A DNA stretch of 64,000 bases from Chelydra serpentina. Lineage: Eukaryota; Chordata; Testudines; Chelydridae. This document shows positions 42,332-53,231 of this stretch, piece by piece; within the stretch, counting starts at the first letter, position 1, and the number at the start of each line of letters is the position of its first letter. The stretch covers positions 1-64,000 of the forward strand of contig JBAIAC010000600.1 of NCBI GenBank assembly GCA_037349315.1, read 5' to 3'. The translations under genes were made by a program, and so were the position numbers. The notes below the pieces were generated by a model. That model saw nothing but the letters and a program-made list of their open reading frames with translations, searched no databases and was not told the origin of the DNA.

Positions 42332-43239
42332 TCATAAAATGCTTAAAGCAAGTTGGTATGAAGGAGAAGCTATGCACGAAAAAGGAAGCAGGAAACAATA
42401 GGGAAAACCTACTGCTCTTTCTCTCTCTTCCCAGCCCTAGCCTGGGGCTGGGCTCATATTATTGCTGGTTAAGAAGAGGGGAAAGTATCTGCATCTACCA
42501 GCCTTTTATAGCTGTACAAGAATCAGGCACAATACAGAGGTACCCATCTGCAAGTGCCGAATGGTTGGATTGGCTAATGCAACCTGTAGAAGTCCATGGC
42601 ACACTGGGATAGAAAGTCAAGTGTACATCATCATCATCATCATCATTTCAAAGGGGTAATGATAGGAAAGTTCACAACTGACAAAGTAGCTCCATACAAA
42701 GCTCATTGGCTATTCATGCTCATTAGTGTCACTGTGGATTGAGTTTTTTTCCTCTCTGTCTCCCTTCTCGAACATCAGCAGTACCTTGAACAGGTGTGTG
42801 GTTCCGTCAGATGCCCGCTTAGATGTCAGGATGCTGGGAAAGTGTTTGGAGACTGTCAAAATCAAAGCTCTGTCCAGTGACTCATAGCAAAATGTGGGCA
42901 TGTTCCCACCATGCACCTTTAATCCCAGGACCGAGATGTGAGGGTTGGGCACGATGGGCGTTGAAGCCTTTTATGACTCTACTATTATGTTTCAAGTGTC
43001 AGCAGGAGGCTGCGCTGGAGGGCAGGTCAGGCCCGAGGGGAATGGTGGGGCAACCGCAAAGAAAGACACCAACTCTTCGGATGACTGGACACTCTGCGCC
43101 TAATTAATGCCACAGCATCGTATCCCCTTTGGCAGAGCTGCTGTGAGGAGCATCTTCAGCGACGAAGGCAGGTCCCTGCAGCAGTGGCTCTCCGGGGTTC
43201 TGTGGCCATTAAACGTCTGGCCATGGTGGGAAAACATCA
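42332..43239. other. No gene; short (ATC)n run
   Basis: An ATC/TCA trinucleotide run lies at 42628-42646. Open frames (for example 42710-42952 minus, 42823-43107 plus) have no recognisable domain. Confidence 0.4.
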
Positions 43240-45660
43240 TGAGTCAGCAGCAGAGGGGAGCCGGGCATGGGCTGGGATCTGGGGGTGGGGGAATTCTAGG
43301 GGGGCACAGCAATGTGGGGGGCATGGCCCCATCAGTTTTAAAAGGAGGGCTCTGCTATTCCCATGGATATGTCTCAGGTCACCATGGTTCTGCTGCAGCC
43401 CCAGGTAAGCAATGGGTCCGGGTTGCTGGTTACAGATTTCCTCTTTCCCCATCCCCGCCCCGCGCGTCCAGCCTGCAGGAGGGAAGGGCTGGCCCGAGAG
43501 CCGTGTTAACATCATCCTGTCAACACTGTGGGGTTAGCAGGATGTCCCTGGCTGTGCACACGGCGAGCTGGACGCATCGTTCTCAGGGCAGAGGCTAGTC
43601 AGGCGCGGGAGGAGACCACACGCTCAGCCATCTCGGAGAGACCTGGGGACTAAGGGTCTGAAGAAGCTCTCAAGGACTAATTTTTAAAAATAATTTTTAT
43701 CAATGAATGGGGAGAAAACATCCAATCACTGCTGATAAGATTGGTGGGTGACAAAATACCGGCAGAGTGGTAATTACTGATGAGGAGAGGGCAGTGATAA
43801 AGCGCGATCTGGCTCATTCGGCAAGCTGGGCCCATTCAAAGGAAACAAGTTTGACTAGAGCCAAATGCAAAGTCCGATCCCTAGCAACAAGGCATGTCGG
43901 CCACACCTACAGAATGGGGAAGTGTATCTAGGAAAGCAGTGACTCTGGAAAGGATTGAGGGGCCATCGTGGAGAAGCCACTCAACATGAGCTCCCAGTGT
44001 GGTGAACAGGGCTAAAGGCATCAGTAGATGTTTGAGCAGAGCTGTGAGTAGGATAGAGGGGGAGGGGGACACAGCATCAGAGAGGCTGATATGGGAATAC
44101 TGCATCCAGTTTTGGTGTCCTCATTTGAAAGAGATGTTGAGAAATTGGAGCTGGGGCAGCAAAGAGCCACCAAATGTTCTGTGGTCTGGAGAAAAATGCC
44201 TTCGAGTGAGCTATTGAAAGAGCTCCACCTGTTTAGCTTCTCAAAAGAAGATTGAAAGGTGACTTCATTGAAGTGTTGAAGTGCCTTAATGGAGAGACAA
44301 TATTGGGTATTAAAGGGCTCTTTAATCTAGCAGAGAAAGGCATAACAAGACCCAATGGCTGGAACGTAAAAAGAGACAAATTACAAATAAGGGAGGATTA
44401 TTCAACAGCGAGCATGATTCACCACAGGAACAAAGTACCAAGGGAAGTGGTGGATTCTCCATCTCTTGATGTCATTTAATGAAGACTAGATGCCTTTCTG
44501 GAATGTGTTTGCCCAAAAAGTAGCTCTTGTGGTACACAGGAGGCCTGTGATATGCAGGGGGTCAGATTAGATGCTCTAATGGTCTTTTCTGACCATAAAG
44601 TCTACTAATTTCTGAAAAAGTGAGTGCAGCGTTGGGAGCAGCCCCTGATGTTTTACTGTCTAGCCGGCTTGCTTCCTAGAATGGACACTCATTGAGTGGG
44701 GTGATTCCCAGGGAGTAGCTCAAACCTCCCAAGTGTCTGGCCAGCGGCAGGACATTAGCACTGCAGGGGAGGGGTGGGTGTGGCAGTGACATCACAAAGG
44801 CCTTTTGCAGGACCTCGGCCTATTGGTCAAAGGTGGTGGGAGGCGGTGACCTCACAGAGAGATGCTGACATCAGCCAGGCCAGGCCAGGGGCGCAGGGCC
44901 AGGGAAACCTCGGAGACCCCCGTGGCTTTGCTTCAGCAAGTCTCCTTGTCGAGGTCTCTCTTGGAGGACTGAGAGAGTATTAGGGTTCACGGACGTGAGC
45001 GCGAGGAGGAACCTCTTTGGAGTTTTCTCCTTTCCTTTTACGGACTTTCCTAGAAAACAGACGTCCCTGGTTAGAAGGTACGAGCCTCCGAGAGGTTTGA
45101 ACCTGTTCAGTCTGATCCATCTGGTGCCAGCTGAATTCTAGGCATGGAAAACAGTCGCTTCAGGTGGCAGAATTTTATTCCCCACTTGGGATTTTGTCCC
45201 TCAGAATCACTGGGGACATTAGGGTTTGTCCTTTTTGTTTGACCTTTTCCTCCATCCCTCCCTCCTTTCTCTTCATCTCTTACTTCTTTTGTCCTTTCCC
45301 CTGTTCCCCTCCCACCACCAGGAGAGGTCTAGGGGGGTGTGTGTGTCTGGTGCGGGGTGCTCTGCAGCTCCCATTGTGGGCGGTCTACCCAGAAATGTGG
45401 GGCTGAAATAGTGCTCAGACAGTGACCCCCGCCGGTGACCTGGGCCGTCCTTTGGGCTCTCTGGAAAGAACCCTCAGCCTCCCACCCAATCAGTCTCTAC
45501 CCTGATTGGCTGAGCAGGGAGTTATTGACAGGGAGGAGACTCGGGTCCTTGTTGTTCTCTTTTAAGACCAAGTAAATAAGTCATAACCAGTCACATGTGT
45601 GACGAATTTTGCTGCTTCTCTGCATTAATTGTAGAGATTGACAGATGTTAAGGTAAGAAA
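43240..45660 (+). repeat. Second inverted duplication, arm A
   Basis: Matches inverted 53500-56010. Contains LINE remains (43685-44615) and one copy of the four-copy duplicon (44765-45400). The partner has an extra CR1-type tail at 54868-54970, absent here. Confidence 0.88.
43685..44615 (+). mobile_element. CR1/L3-like LINE 3' part, degenerate
   Basis: Translations in several frames give C-terminal reverse-transcriptase text: VVITDEER, SWAHSKETSLTRAKCKV, NRAKGISRC, ILHPVLV, then KGDFIEVLKCLNG and NKVPREVVDSPSLDVI. Frameshifts and stops are frequent. It ends with the LINE tail TCAGATTAGATGCTCTAATGG. Inverted copy at 54545-55640. Confidence 0.8.
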
Positions 45661-45668
45661 GGACCATT

Positions 45669-45851
45669 CATAGAATCATAGATCATCAGAGTTGGAAGGG
45701 ACTTTAGGAGGTCATCTAGTCCAACCCCCTGCTCAAAGCAGGACCAATCCCCAATTTTTGCCCCAGATTCCTAAATGGCCCCCTCAAGGATTGAACTCAC
45801 AACCCTGGGTTGAGGAGGCCAATGCTCAAACCACTGAGCTATCCCTCCCTC
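45669..45851 (-). mobile_element. tRNA-derived SINE with CR1-type tail
   Basis: Full-length minus-oriented copy: left end TAGAATCATAGATCATCAGAG, right end the reversed head GCTATCCCTCC. Confidence 0.9.
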
Positions 45852-45859
45852 CGTTATAT

Positions 45860-46400
45860 ACATCCAGTCGCACTTCCTGTATAACCCAGGCCCTAGCATG
45901 TTGGGCCCTGTCTATGCTACCGGTCTGTCGTGCATTTGTAAGCTGCTGACCCCCACATGTTGTCCATGGACAACACAGCTCCTAAAGGCGTGTTTGTTCT
46001 GTGCTTATCCCCTATGGACCAGCAGGGCTGGACGGCCTTTCCTCACTGTGCTGTGGGAGCAGGTCCTGGGGACTAAGGGTCTGAAGAAGCTCTCAAGGAC
46101 TAATTTTTTAAAATAATTTTTATCAATGAATTGGGAGATAACATCCAATCACTGCTGATAAGATTGGTGGGTGACAAAATACTGGCAGAGTGGTAATTAC
46201 TGGTGAGGAGAGGGCAGTGATGCAGAGCGATCTGGCTCATTCGGCAAGCTGGGCCCATTCAAAGGAAATGAGTTTGACCAGAGCGAAATGCAAAGTCCTA
46301 TACCTAGCAAGGCCTTTCTGGAATGTGTTTGCCTATTGTTGTTCACAGGAGGCCTGTGAGATGCAGGGGGTCAGATTAGATGTTCTAATGGGCACAGCCT
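45860..46400 (+). repeat. Duplicate of 2.1-3.05 kb (inverted)
   Basis: Contains the 'gcatttgtaagctgctgacc' and ACATGTTG text of 2575-2620 and the short LINE fragment (46085-46395) with the same internal deletion as at 2085-2440. In the other copy CR1 has inserted at the edge. Confidence 0.8.
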
Positions 46401-46476
46401 GAGAGTGAGACAAGACCGAGCTCCCCTTGACACAAGGGATGCTCAGGCACTGAAACTAAAGAACCACAAGTTCCTC

Positions 46477-46558
46477 TGGAGTTGACAGGATTTGAACCTG
46501 TGCAGGGAAACCCCAATGGATTTCTAGTCCATCGCCTTAACCACTCGGCCACAACTAC
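46477..46558 (-). tRNA. tRNA-Ser (AGA)
   Basis: 82-nt class II tRNA. 5' GTAGTTGTGGCCGAGTGG, loop CTAGAAA (anticodon AGA; A34 would be inosine), long variable arm, box B GGTTCAAATCC. The 3' acceptor CAACTCC gives one mismatch (position 2-71), and the discriminator is A instead of G. It is the inverted paralogue of Ser-CGA (40207-40288). Probably expressed, but the discriminator change could reduce serylation. Confidence 0.82.
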
Positions 46559-46839
46559 TGGCTTAATGCAGTTTTCTCATTATACTCTAGTTCTGCTCTC
46601 ACTGAGTGATCGTTTCCAATTGTTTCCTCCGACCAGCTTCCAGAACACACTCACTGCCGTGCCATTGTGTAAGTGTGTCCATGGCTGAACAGCAAGAATT
46701 CCCGCTCATTTCCCTGCTGGCTGGAGCATGATGAGAGTGTGTTTGTGGTTAATGACGTTGCTGTAGATTGTTGTCCATTTCCTGCCTTGATAATTCAGAC
46801 AGACCCTTTCCCGTCATATCCCCAGCTCTTCCCAGCATA

Positions 46840-47290
46840 TCTCTGGGGTTGGGGTGCAGGGGTGAAGGCTGCAGGGTGGGGCAGAGAATGAGGGGTTCAG
46901 GGTGTGAGGTGGGCTCTAGGCTGGGGCAGAGGGTTGAGGTGCAGGGTGAAGGCTGCAGGGTGGGGCAGAGAATGAGGGGTTCAGGGTGTGAGGGGGACTC
47001 TAGGCTCTGGCAGGGGGTTGGGGTGTGGGAGGGGGTCAGGGCTCTCGGCTGGGGGGGTTCAGTCTCTGGGGTGGGGCCAGGGATGAGGGGTTTAGGGTGC
47101 AGGAGGGGCTCCCAGTTTGGGGAGGCTCTGGGCTGGGTCAGGGGGTTGGGGTGCAAAGGGGGTCAGGGCTCTGGGCTGGGATTGCAGGCTCTGGTGTGGG
47201 GCCAGGTATGAGGGTGTTGGGGTGCAGTAAAGGGCTCCTGGTTTGGGGGGGCTCAAGTCTGGGGCAGGGGATTGGGGCACACGGTTGGGG
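46840..47290 (+). repeat. G-rich imperfect tandem repeat
   Basis: Units built from TTGGGGTGCAGG, GGGTTCAGGGT and GCTCTGGGCTGGGGCAG repeat every ~60-90 bp. Translations are Gly-rich and not coding. Confidence 0.8.
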
Positions 47291-47415
47291 TGTGGGGTTA
47301 CCTCGGGTGGCTCCTGGTCAGTGGCACAGCGGGGGGCTAAGGCAGGTTTCCTGCCTATCCTGGCACTGCGAACCCTGCTGCGTCCTGGAAGTGAGAAGTA
47401 GCACGTCCGACTCCT

Positions 47416-47545
47416 AGGCTATCTACACCGGGGTTAGCCTGATATAACTGTATTGCTGGGGTGGGAGGGGGGAGTTTGTACATTTTTTACACCCCTGAGC
47501 AATGTAGTTACACCCACCTAATTTTGTAGCGTAGACCTGTGCAAA
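47416..47545. mobile_element. DNA-transposon-like dispersed repeat fragment
   Basis: Ends with CTATCTACACCGG and TTTTGTAGCGTAGACCTG, the 'TCTACAC...GTGTAGA' type of inverted end, with a central GAGCAATGTAGTTACACC module. A diverged piece of the same repeat is at 10700-10765. Confidence 0.45.
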
Positions 47546-47681
47546 GAATCACACACTGTGGGAGTAAAACTTCACCTGCTCCTCTGCTTTGCAGAATCCA
47601 AACACAAGCAAAGTGTGTCAGGCCCCGGTGGGGATGGCAGGGAGTCAGGTGTGGGCCGAAACCGTACACAAGCAAGAGGCA

Positions 47682-47860
47682 GGCACCAGGGCTCAGCTGG
47701 TTAAAGTCCCTGTCTTATAACCACGAGATCCTGGGTTTGACTCCCAATGGTGCCTTGTTGAGTCACTTTTGGGGCACCTGGTATTGGCTAATGTCAAAAA
47801 ACAAGATACAGAACTAGATGGACCTTCAGTCTAGCCCAGTGCGTTTTTTCTTATGGTTTA
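47682..47860 (+). mobile_element. tRNA-Ile-like head joined to CR1-type tail (candidate SINE)
   Basis: 47682-47755 folds with a perfect 7-bp acceptor GGCACCA/TGGTGCC, a D arm GCTCAGCTGG, loop CTTATAA (anticodon TAT) and T arm TGGG TTTGACT CCCA. The anticodon stem has two mismatches. It is followed by ACAAGATACAGAACTAGATGG, ACCTTCAGTCTAGCCCAG and TTCTTATGG, a CR1-like end also seen at 7396-7500 (reversed). This suggests a second tRNA-headed SINE family rather than a tRNA gene. Confidence 0.5.
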
Positions 47861-48889
47861 AATTACACTCCCACTCCCAGCCACTGATAACAGAGTTACT
47901 GAAAGTTTGGGAGTTAGGAGCTGATAGGTCCGTGTTCCAGTCCCCTCCCAGACGACCCCTCCCCTGGGACAGGGGCAGGTCTGACTCTCACACCAAATGC
48001 CTCCTTGTCGCTGCCCGAATCTGTGGGCGGCTCGTTTAGTTTACGCCGAGAGTTGAGTCCTGCTTTGTGCACCGTGTCTGAGACTGAAAATCCTAAACCA
48101 CCCTTTGAAATAACAAATGCAGCAGGACGTGTTATGGTCCCTGCCCCAAAGCAGACAGACCAATGGAGAGCTGAGTCCAGGGTAATACTTCACAGGGCTG
48201 AGCAAGGCCGGCAAGAATTCATCTGGCCCTCCTGGGCCTCTCGCAATGACGTCCTTCTTGTGTGCCAGGACTGACAAAAACATCCCAGACAGAGAAGTAC
48301 ACAGACCAATGGGGAACTGCCAGTGAGCCCAGGGTAATACTCCGCGGCCGATTTCCCTTTGTCGCTTGCTAAACTCCCTCCCAACCTCGTGGGGTCCCAG
48401 AGCCCGGCACTGAGCCTGAGCCGAGATGTCTAAACTGCAAATTTACCACCCCGACAGCCCAGCCCTGGGAGCCTGAGCTGGCACGGGGCAGCCCTGGGTG
48501 TTCATTGCAGTGTGGACATAGCCTAGCGTTACGTCTACACTGCCATTAACACACCCAAGTCACTGTTCTCAAACCCTGGGTCAGCTGACTCAGGCTTGTG
48601 GGGCTTGTGTTGCAGGGCTATAAAATTACAGTGTAGACGCTTAGGGTTTTGCCCAGCCTCTGAGATCCCACGAGGGGTGAGGGTCTCCGAGGCCGGGCTC
48701 CAGTCTGAGCCCAATGTCCACACTGCAGCTTTTAGCCCCACAACCAGAGACCGAGACGTCCAAGTCAGACGATCCAGGCCAGCCGGGCCGCAGGGCTGTT
48801 ATCACAGTATAGATGCACTGAGGGACGTGTTTGCTAGGTTTTTATGCATTTGCACAGGAGAACATTGAGTGTTTCCATTCATTTCAGGC
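47861..48889. repeat. Duplicate of 6.3-6.6 kb with internal duplication, no gene
   Basis: 48075-48545 is the inverted counterpart of 6290-6620. In this copy the segment around GGACCAATGGRGA-CTG and CAGGGTAATACT appears twice (48160-48190 and 48305-48345). 48545-48800 continues the 'cagtgtagacg' type dispersed repeat. Confidence 0.6.
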
Positions 48890-49012
48890 TAGGGTGACCA
48901 TATGTCCCGATTTTATAGGGACAGTTCCGATTTTGGGGTCTTTTTCTTATATAGGCTCTTATTGCCCTCCACCCCTGTTCCGACTTTTCACATTTGCTGT
49001 CTGGTCACCCTA
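48890..49012. mobile_element. hAT-type MITE with perfect 8-bp target duplication
   Basis: 123 bp, ends TAGGGTGACCA / TGGTCACCCTA, flanked on both sides by TTTCAGGC (48882-48889 and 49013-49020). The empty site survives at 15544-15551 (GCCTGAAA once, on the other strand). The 8-bp duplication places it in the hAT superfamily. Same family as 1580-1959; a partial relative lies at 60744-60812. Confidence 0.93.
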
Positions 49013-49096
49013 TTTCAGGCATCCCCATTCGGTGGAACTCCTGAACGTAATGGAAATGCATATGCAAAAAAATTTGTTAAAGGATGGGGGTTTTTA

Positions 49097-49168
49097 AGGG
49101 GGCACTTGGATTTGAACCAAGGGCCACTTGATCTGCAGTCAAACACTCTACCACTGAGCTATACCCCC
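49097..49168 (-). tRNA. tRNA-Cys (GCA)
   Basis: 72 nt, intact. Acceptor GGGGGTA/TGCCCCC with discriminator T (U, required by cysteinyl-tRNA synthetase). Box A TAGCTCAGTGG. Anticodon stem TTTGA/TCAAG-type with loop CTGCAGA, anticodon GCA. T arm CTTGG/CCAAG with box B GGTTCAAATCC. A T-run on the transcribed strand (complement of 49066-49072) may serve as Pol III terminator. It is the best of the Cys copies. Confidence 0.95.
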
Positions 49169-50074
49169 AGGAGGTGCATAGTTGATTAAACATTATATAG
49201 ACGTGTAAACAGAACAGCTTGCACACCCACCGACATAGCCGCTCGGGGAAGTGGATTAACTACACGGACAGGACAGCTCTCTCCCATCCGCTTAGAGCAT
49301 CTCCTCTGCCCCAGTTCAGATCCTACACCCACCACCCCAACTCCTTCCCAGAGTCTGACCCCCTACAGCACCACCCCCTGTCCAACCCCCTGCCCCAGTC
49401 AAGGTACTTCACTTTATGTTCCTTCACTTCCCATTACTGATAATGGAGGAGGAGGGTGAGGAGGAAAAAGAACAATGGGGGGAGATCGGAGAGATTTCTT
49501 GGATGGGTCCCAAGGGGGGACCCGAAAATGAAGCCATGCACAGGGCCCCATTAACTCTAAATTCTCCACTGTAGCGGGAGCTTAGAAAGTCACCCCTCGG
49601 TCAGCGGTGGGACTGGGGGTTTGAAAAGAGATTCCTTTTCCCTCCCCTTCCTGAGACAGAAAGTCAGGGCTGGACACTCCGGGGAAGAATAGCACATTAT
49701 CCACCGGCTGAGGAGCTGGAAACCAGGTGCAGACGACTGGTCTCTGCTGAAAGAGTCGGGGAGGGGGGGGAGGCACAATTTCAAGGTTCAGCCCCACCCC
49801 CTTATCATCAACAGCCCCTCCCAGGAGTGAACAATGCGGGGAGAGGAAGCAGCAAAGGCAGCCCCGCTCCCCTCCCCCCTCCAGCCACTGCTGTGCAGGG
49901 AGGGAGCCTGGCAGCACCCCATGCTGTAGCAGGGATGCTAACCCAGGTGGGCACATGGCCCCACATCCCGCCCTCTGCACGTGTTGCCTCTGCAACGAAG
50001 GAAACTCATGAGTTCAGAGCACAGCTGCACACCCAGGAGAAAGCCCAGCACGACAGGCCCAGGGGGAAGGGGTG
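49169..50074. other. No gene recognised; dispersed repeat
   Basis: 49404-49572 matches 21238-21420. 49985-50074 is shared with 63460-63553, the flank of the Phe pseudogenes. A minus-strand frame at 49582-49995 has no domain. Confidence 0.45.
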
Positions 50075-50147
50075 AGCTAGAGCCTGGCATCCAGCCAGAA
50101 ACCTTCAGATCTTCAATCTCATCCACTCCCCACTGAGCTACTTGGGC
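50075..50147 (-). pseudogene. tRNA-Phe pseudogene
   Basis: Minus strand: GCCCAAGTAGCTCAGTGGGG start, anticodon loop TTGAAGA (GAA) with GATCTGAAGG after it, as in tRNA-Phe. The T loop has decayed (CTGGATG in place of TTCGATC), and the 3' acceptor strand no longer pairs. A near-identical copy lies at 63554-63626, so decay preceded this duplication. Confidence 0.72.
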
Positions 50148-50341
50148 AGCGACCAGGCCAAGCCACAAGGCTCCAAGAGGTGACTGGCCGAGATCCTCCA
50201 GCTTTCCCTGGCTGATGCCAAGGTGCTTTCTCAGCTCATTTCCCCACCCTCTGTCCTGCAGGGGTTGGGGTTATCCCAAGGACAGGCCTGCGGCAGATTG
50301 AGAAGTGCCTTGCTGGACAGCTAGGGAAAAGGAAGCCAGCA

Positions 50342-50414
50342 TGTTTCTGTCTGGTTTCGAACCAGGGACCGTTTGCGTGTTAGGCAAACGTGATAACCAC
50401 AACACCACAGAAAC
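50342..50414 (-). tRNA. tRNA-Val (AAC), with a conserved-base change
   Basis: 73 nt with perfect acceptor GTTTCTG/CAGAAAC and anticodon loop CTAACAC (AAC). The D loop reads GTGTTGTGG, so the near-universal A14 (partner of T8) is T. That is expected to disturb the tertiary core and box A. One T-stem mismatch. Its paralogue at 37790 keeps A14. Confidence 0.8.
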
Positions 50415-50806
50415 TCTCCGTCAGTGCGCTGTCCCTTCCCTTCAAATTCCATCCGCTTGGCCGGCGCTCGCCCTTGCACACACCGCTGGGCGGACCTGGA
50501 GAAAGTGGTGGCAGCTCTTCGGTGGGTCGGCTGGTAGAGCAAAGAACTTGAGCCGACTCCCAGGAAGTCATCCTTACCTCGCCCTTGTGACTCCAGCTTG
50601 AAGGAGAGCTTCTTTCCTTCCCCTGCTGAGAAAGAGCAAGGGAAGAACAAAAGCCCAGATCCATTGGGGGGCAGAGGCTTCAGGAGCCAACAGCGTTTGC
50701 CCATCTGGGGCATTGTGGCTGAGATCTCTGCTGGCCAGCGCCAGCGCTCGCAAGGCGCTAGTGTGGATGCTGGAGGCTGGGTGCTGGATGCTGGAGGCAG
50801 AGACCC

Positions 50807-50878
50807 AGCAGAGTGGTGCAGCGGCAGCGTGCTGTGCCCATAACCCAGAGGTTGCTGGATCGAAACCATCCTCTGCTA
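50807..50878 (+). tRNA. Initiator tRNA-Met (CAT), near-intact copy
   Basis: 72 nt, acceptor AGCAGAG/CTCTGCT, loop CCCATAA, T loop ATCGAAA. Two stem changes relative to 37325-37396: anticodon stem CTGTG/CCCAG (one of the three G-C pairs required for initiation is broken) and T stem GCTGG/CCATC. It is probably transcribed but impaired. Confidence 0.78.
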
Positions 50879-51399
50879 GGCAGGTGCTTGTTTCTTTTTG
50901 CTCTGGGCCTGCAAGCGAGGGGGCGACCAGCAGAGCGCCAGTAGCCGGGGCCGTGAGGCAAGAGGTGGCTGAGGTGTGGGACTGCCAGGGAGCTCCCCGG
51001 CCCCTCTGGCTGCCTGGGCTGAAGGCGAGAGCCAGGCCTGTGCGTAAGGTCTGAGTGCCGGTGGCTCCCCCACTCCTCGGGAGGGTCTGTCCCAAGGCAG
51101 CGGCCCAGCCCCCCTCCAAGGGGGGTGCGTCACACCAGCATTTCTTGCCCCGTTGGGGAGGTTCAGCCTCCCCGAGCCCCTTGTAGCCGCCGCCCACGCG
51201 CAGTGTCACTGGTAGATACGGGCAGAGGAGACTCGGGGGCCTGGGCTGGGAAATCCCTGGGTGAAACTGGCTGCCTGAGCCCAGCCCCTCTGCACTCAGG
51301 GGAGCGGTGAGAGGGGGAGGGGCTCAGGGAGTAAATCCTCAGAAACCTCCCCCCTGGGTTTGTAATGTCAGAGCCCAGCGAACAAGTCCCTGCATGTGT

Positions 51400-51795
51400 G
51401 AGGGGAGGGGCTGCGAGGGGGAGGGGCTGTGAGGGGGAGGGTCCATGGAGGTGTCAGTGTGAGGGGGAGGGGCTGTGAGGGGGAGGGTCCGTGGGGGTGT
51501 CAGTGTGAGGGGGAGGGGCTGTGAGGGGGAGGATCCATGGGGGTGTCAGTGTGAGGGGGAGGGGCTGTGAGGGGGAGGGTCCATGGAGGTGTCAGTGTGA
51601 GGGGGAGGGGCTGTGAGGGGAGGGTCCATGGAGGTGTCAGTGTGAGGGGGAGGGGCTGTGAGGGGAGGGTCCATGGGGGTGTCAGTGTGAGGGGGAGGGG
51701 CTGTGAGGGGGAGGGTCCATGGGGGTGTCAGAGTGAGGGGGAGGGGCTGTGAGGGGGAGGGTCCATTGGGGTGTCAGTGTGAGGGGGAGGGGCTG
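51400..51795 (-). repeat. 46-bp tandem repeat, inverted counterpart
   Basis: About eight units of GGGGGAGGGGCTGTGAGG and GGGAGGGTCCATGG-GGTGTCAGTGTGA, the complement of 36300-36810. The copy number differs between arms. Confidence 0.93.
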
Positions 51796-51836
51796 TGAGG
51801 GGCTGGGCTCCCCAGTCACTGCTCTGTCGATGCCCC

Positions 51837-52516
51837 TGTCGGGCGATTCTCTGGAACTGCTCCCTACGAAGCCAGTCAGGACTCCGGAGGAGCCTCCTCG
51901 CTGAGCCGACTGTCTCCAGGGCAAGAAGCTTCCCCAGCTTCCACCTTCCTGGGTCTGAGCCCGGAGCGTTCAGCATCCCCTTCTTCACCCAGCGGGGCTT
52001 GTGGGGAAGCCAGAGGGCCCTGCCCCCAACTCCACCGTCAGACGTGACTCTCAGCCAGCCAGTGAAACAGAAGGTTTATTAGATGACCGGAACAGGGTCT
52101 AAACCAGAGCTTGTAGGTATAGAGAACAGGACCCCTCAGTCAGGTCCATCTTGGGGTGTGGGGAGGCCAGAGCCCATCTGGACCTCCCTCCATCTGCCCA
52201 GCCAGCTCCAAACTCTCCAGCCCCACCTGTGCCTTTGTCTTCTTCCTGGGCCAGGAGATCACCTGATCCCTTTGTTCCCCAACCCCTTCAGCCGGCACCT
52301 TTGCAGGGGAGGGGCCCAGGCCAGCAGTTGCCAGGAGACAGGGTGTCGGCCATTCTGTGTCATCACACTGGCCCTCTAGGGCTTTGCAACAATCACACCC
52401 CTTATCCCACCACCTAGAGACTTAAGAAATGCATAGGGGAAACTGAGGCATAGGGGAAACTGAGGCACACACTCAGTATTCAGAGGAAATTTTAGGAACA
52501 GTCCCACTTCGTTACA
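51837..52516 (-). mobile_element. Solo LTR, minus orientation
   Basis: Complement of 35578-36259, begins TGTAACGAAG at 52516 and keeps an AATAAA signal (complement near 52073). Same end (CGCCCGACA) as arm A. Confidence 0.75.
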
Positions 52517-52794
52517 CCCACCCTTAATGTTTGTTTAAATCACTTGGTGGTGGCAGCGTATCGTTCAAGGACAAGTGCCTTGGGGACGTTTTTATCCTAA
52601 ACTGGTAAAAATAAGCTTAGGGGAGGTCTTTCATGCATGTCCCCACATCTGTACACTAGAGTTCAGAGTGAACCCTGACAACCTCCTTCCCAGGGCTCTA
52701 GCTGAAGCCAGAGGATTGGCCTGAGCCGCCAAGAAGAGGCTCCAGCCCTGAAGGGAGCAGGACTTTCAGCACAAAGGGGAAAGTGCACAAAACA

Positions 52795-52867
52795 CAACCG
52801 CGAAGGGACTCAAACCCTCAATCGTCTGATCCGAAGTCAGACGCCTGATCCATTAGGCCACACGGGA
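52795..52867 (-). pseudogene. tRNA-Arg (TCG) with decayed acceptor
   Basis: The interior is fine: D arm TAATGGATCAGGC, anticodon arm TCTGA CTTCGGA TCAGA, box B GGTTTGAGTCC (one change). The 5' acceptor strand reads TCCCGTG against CGCGGTT, with two unpaired end positions. RNase P/Z processing and arginylation would suffer. Paralogue of 35240-35312 and 14201-14273. Confidence 0.75.
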
Positions 52868-52990
52868 AAAGTCTTTCTAAGTACTTCTTTGGAAAAGACG
52901 GACACTGTGTTTCTCGAGTCATCTACGGAGGGGGCTGAGACACTCTGGGCACAAGGAGTTGAGTTCCCAGCGAGATGTGAGACTTAGTTC

Positions 52991-53231
52991 CATGGAGCCA
53001 GGGGCAGGGTTTGGTTGGGAGGCTTAAGCATGGGGGATTGGGGGGCAGAGGCCGGACCGGCTGTCTTGGTGCGGAGATTTACTGGCACTGGGGCACAGGA
53101 GGGAGGAGCAGGAGGAATCCTGCTGATGGGCTGTGGCCATGGAGAAAAAGAGGAAGGGCTCCTGGGACTTTTTTTTGCCTCTCTTTTACCTGCCTGCTCT
53201 TCTGGTGGAAGGGGGCAGCTGCACTCCCTAA
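52991..53231. other. Stretch without recognised gene
   Basis: Between arm B and the Lys-like duplicon. Short frames only, no domain. Confidence 0.35.

Larger units (their letters stand above)
50170..52990 (-). repeat. Large inverted duplication, arm B
   Basis: Inverted counterpart of 35110-38110 with the same tRNA, LTR and tandem-repeat order. It abuts the second duplicated block (53232 on). Its tRNA genes carry more substitutions at conserved positions than those of arm A. Confidence 0.92.
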
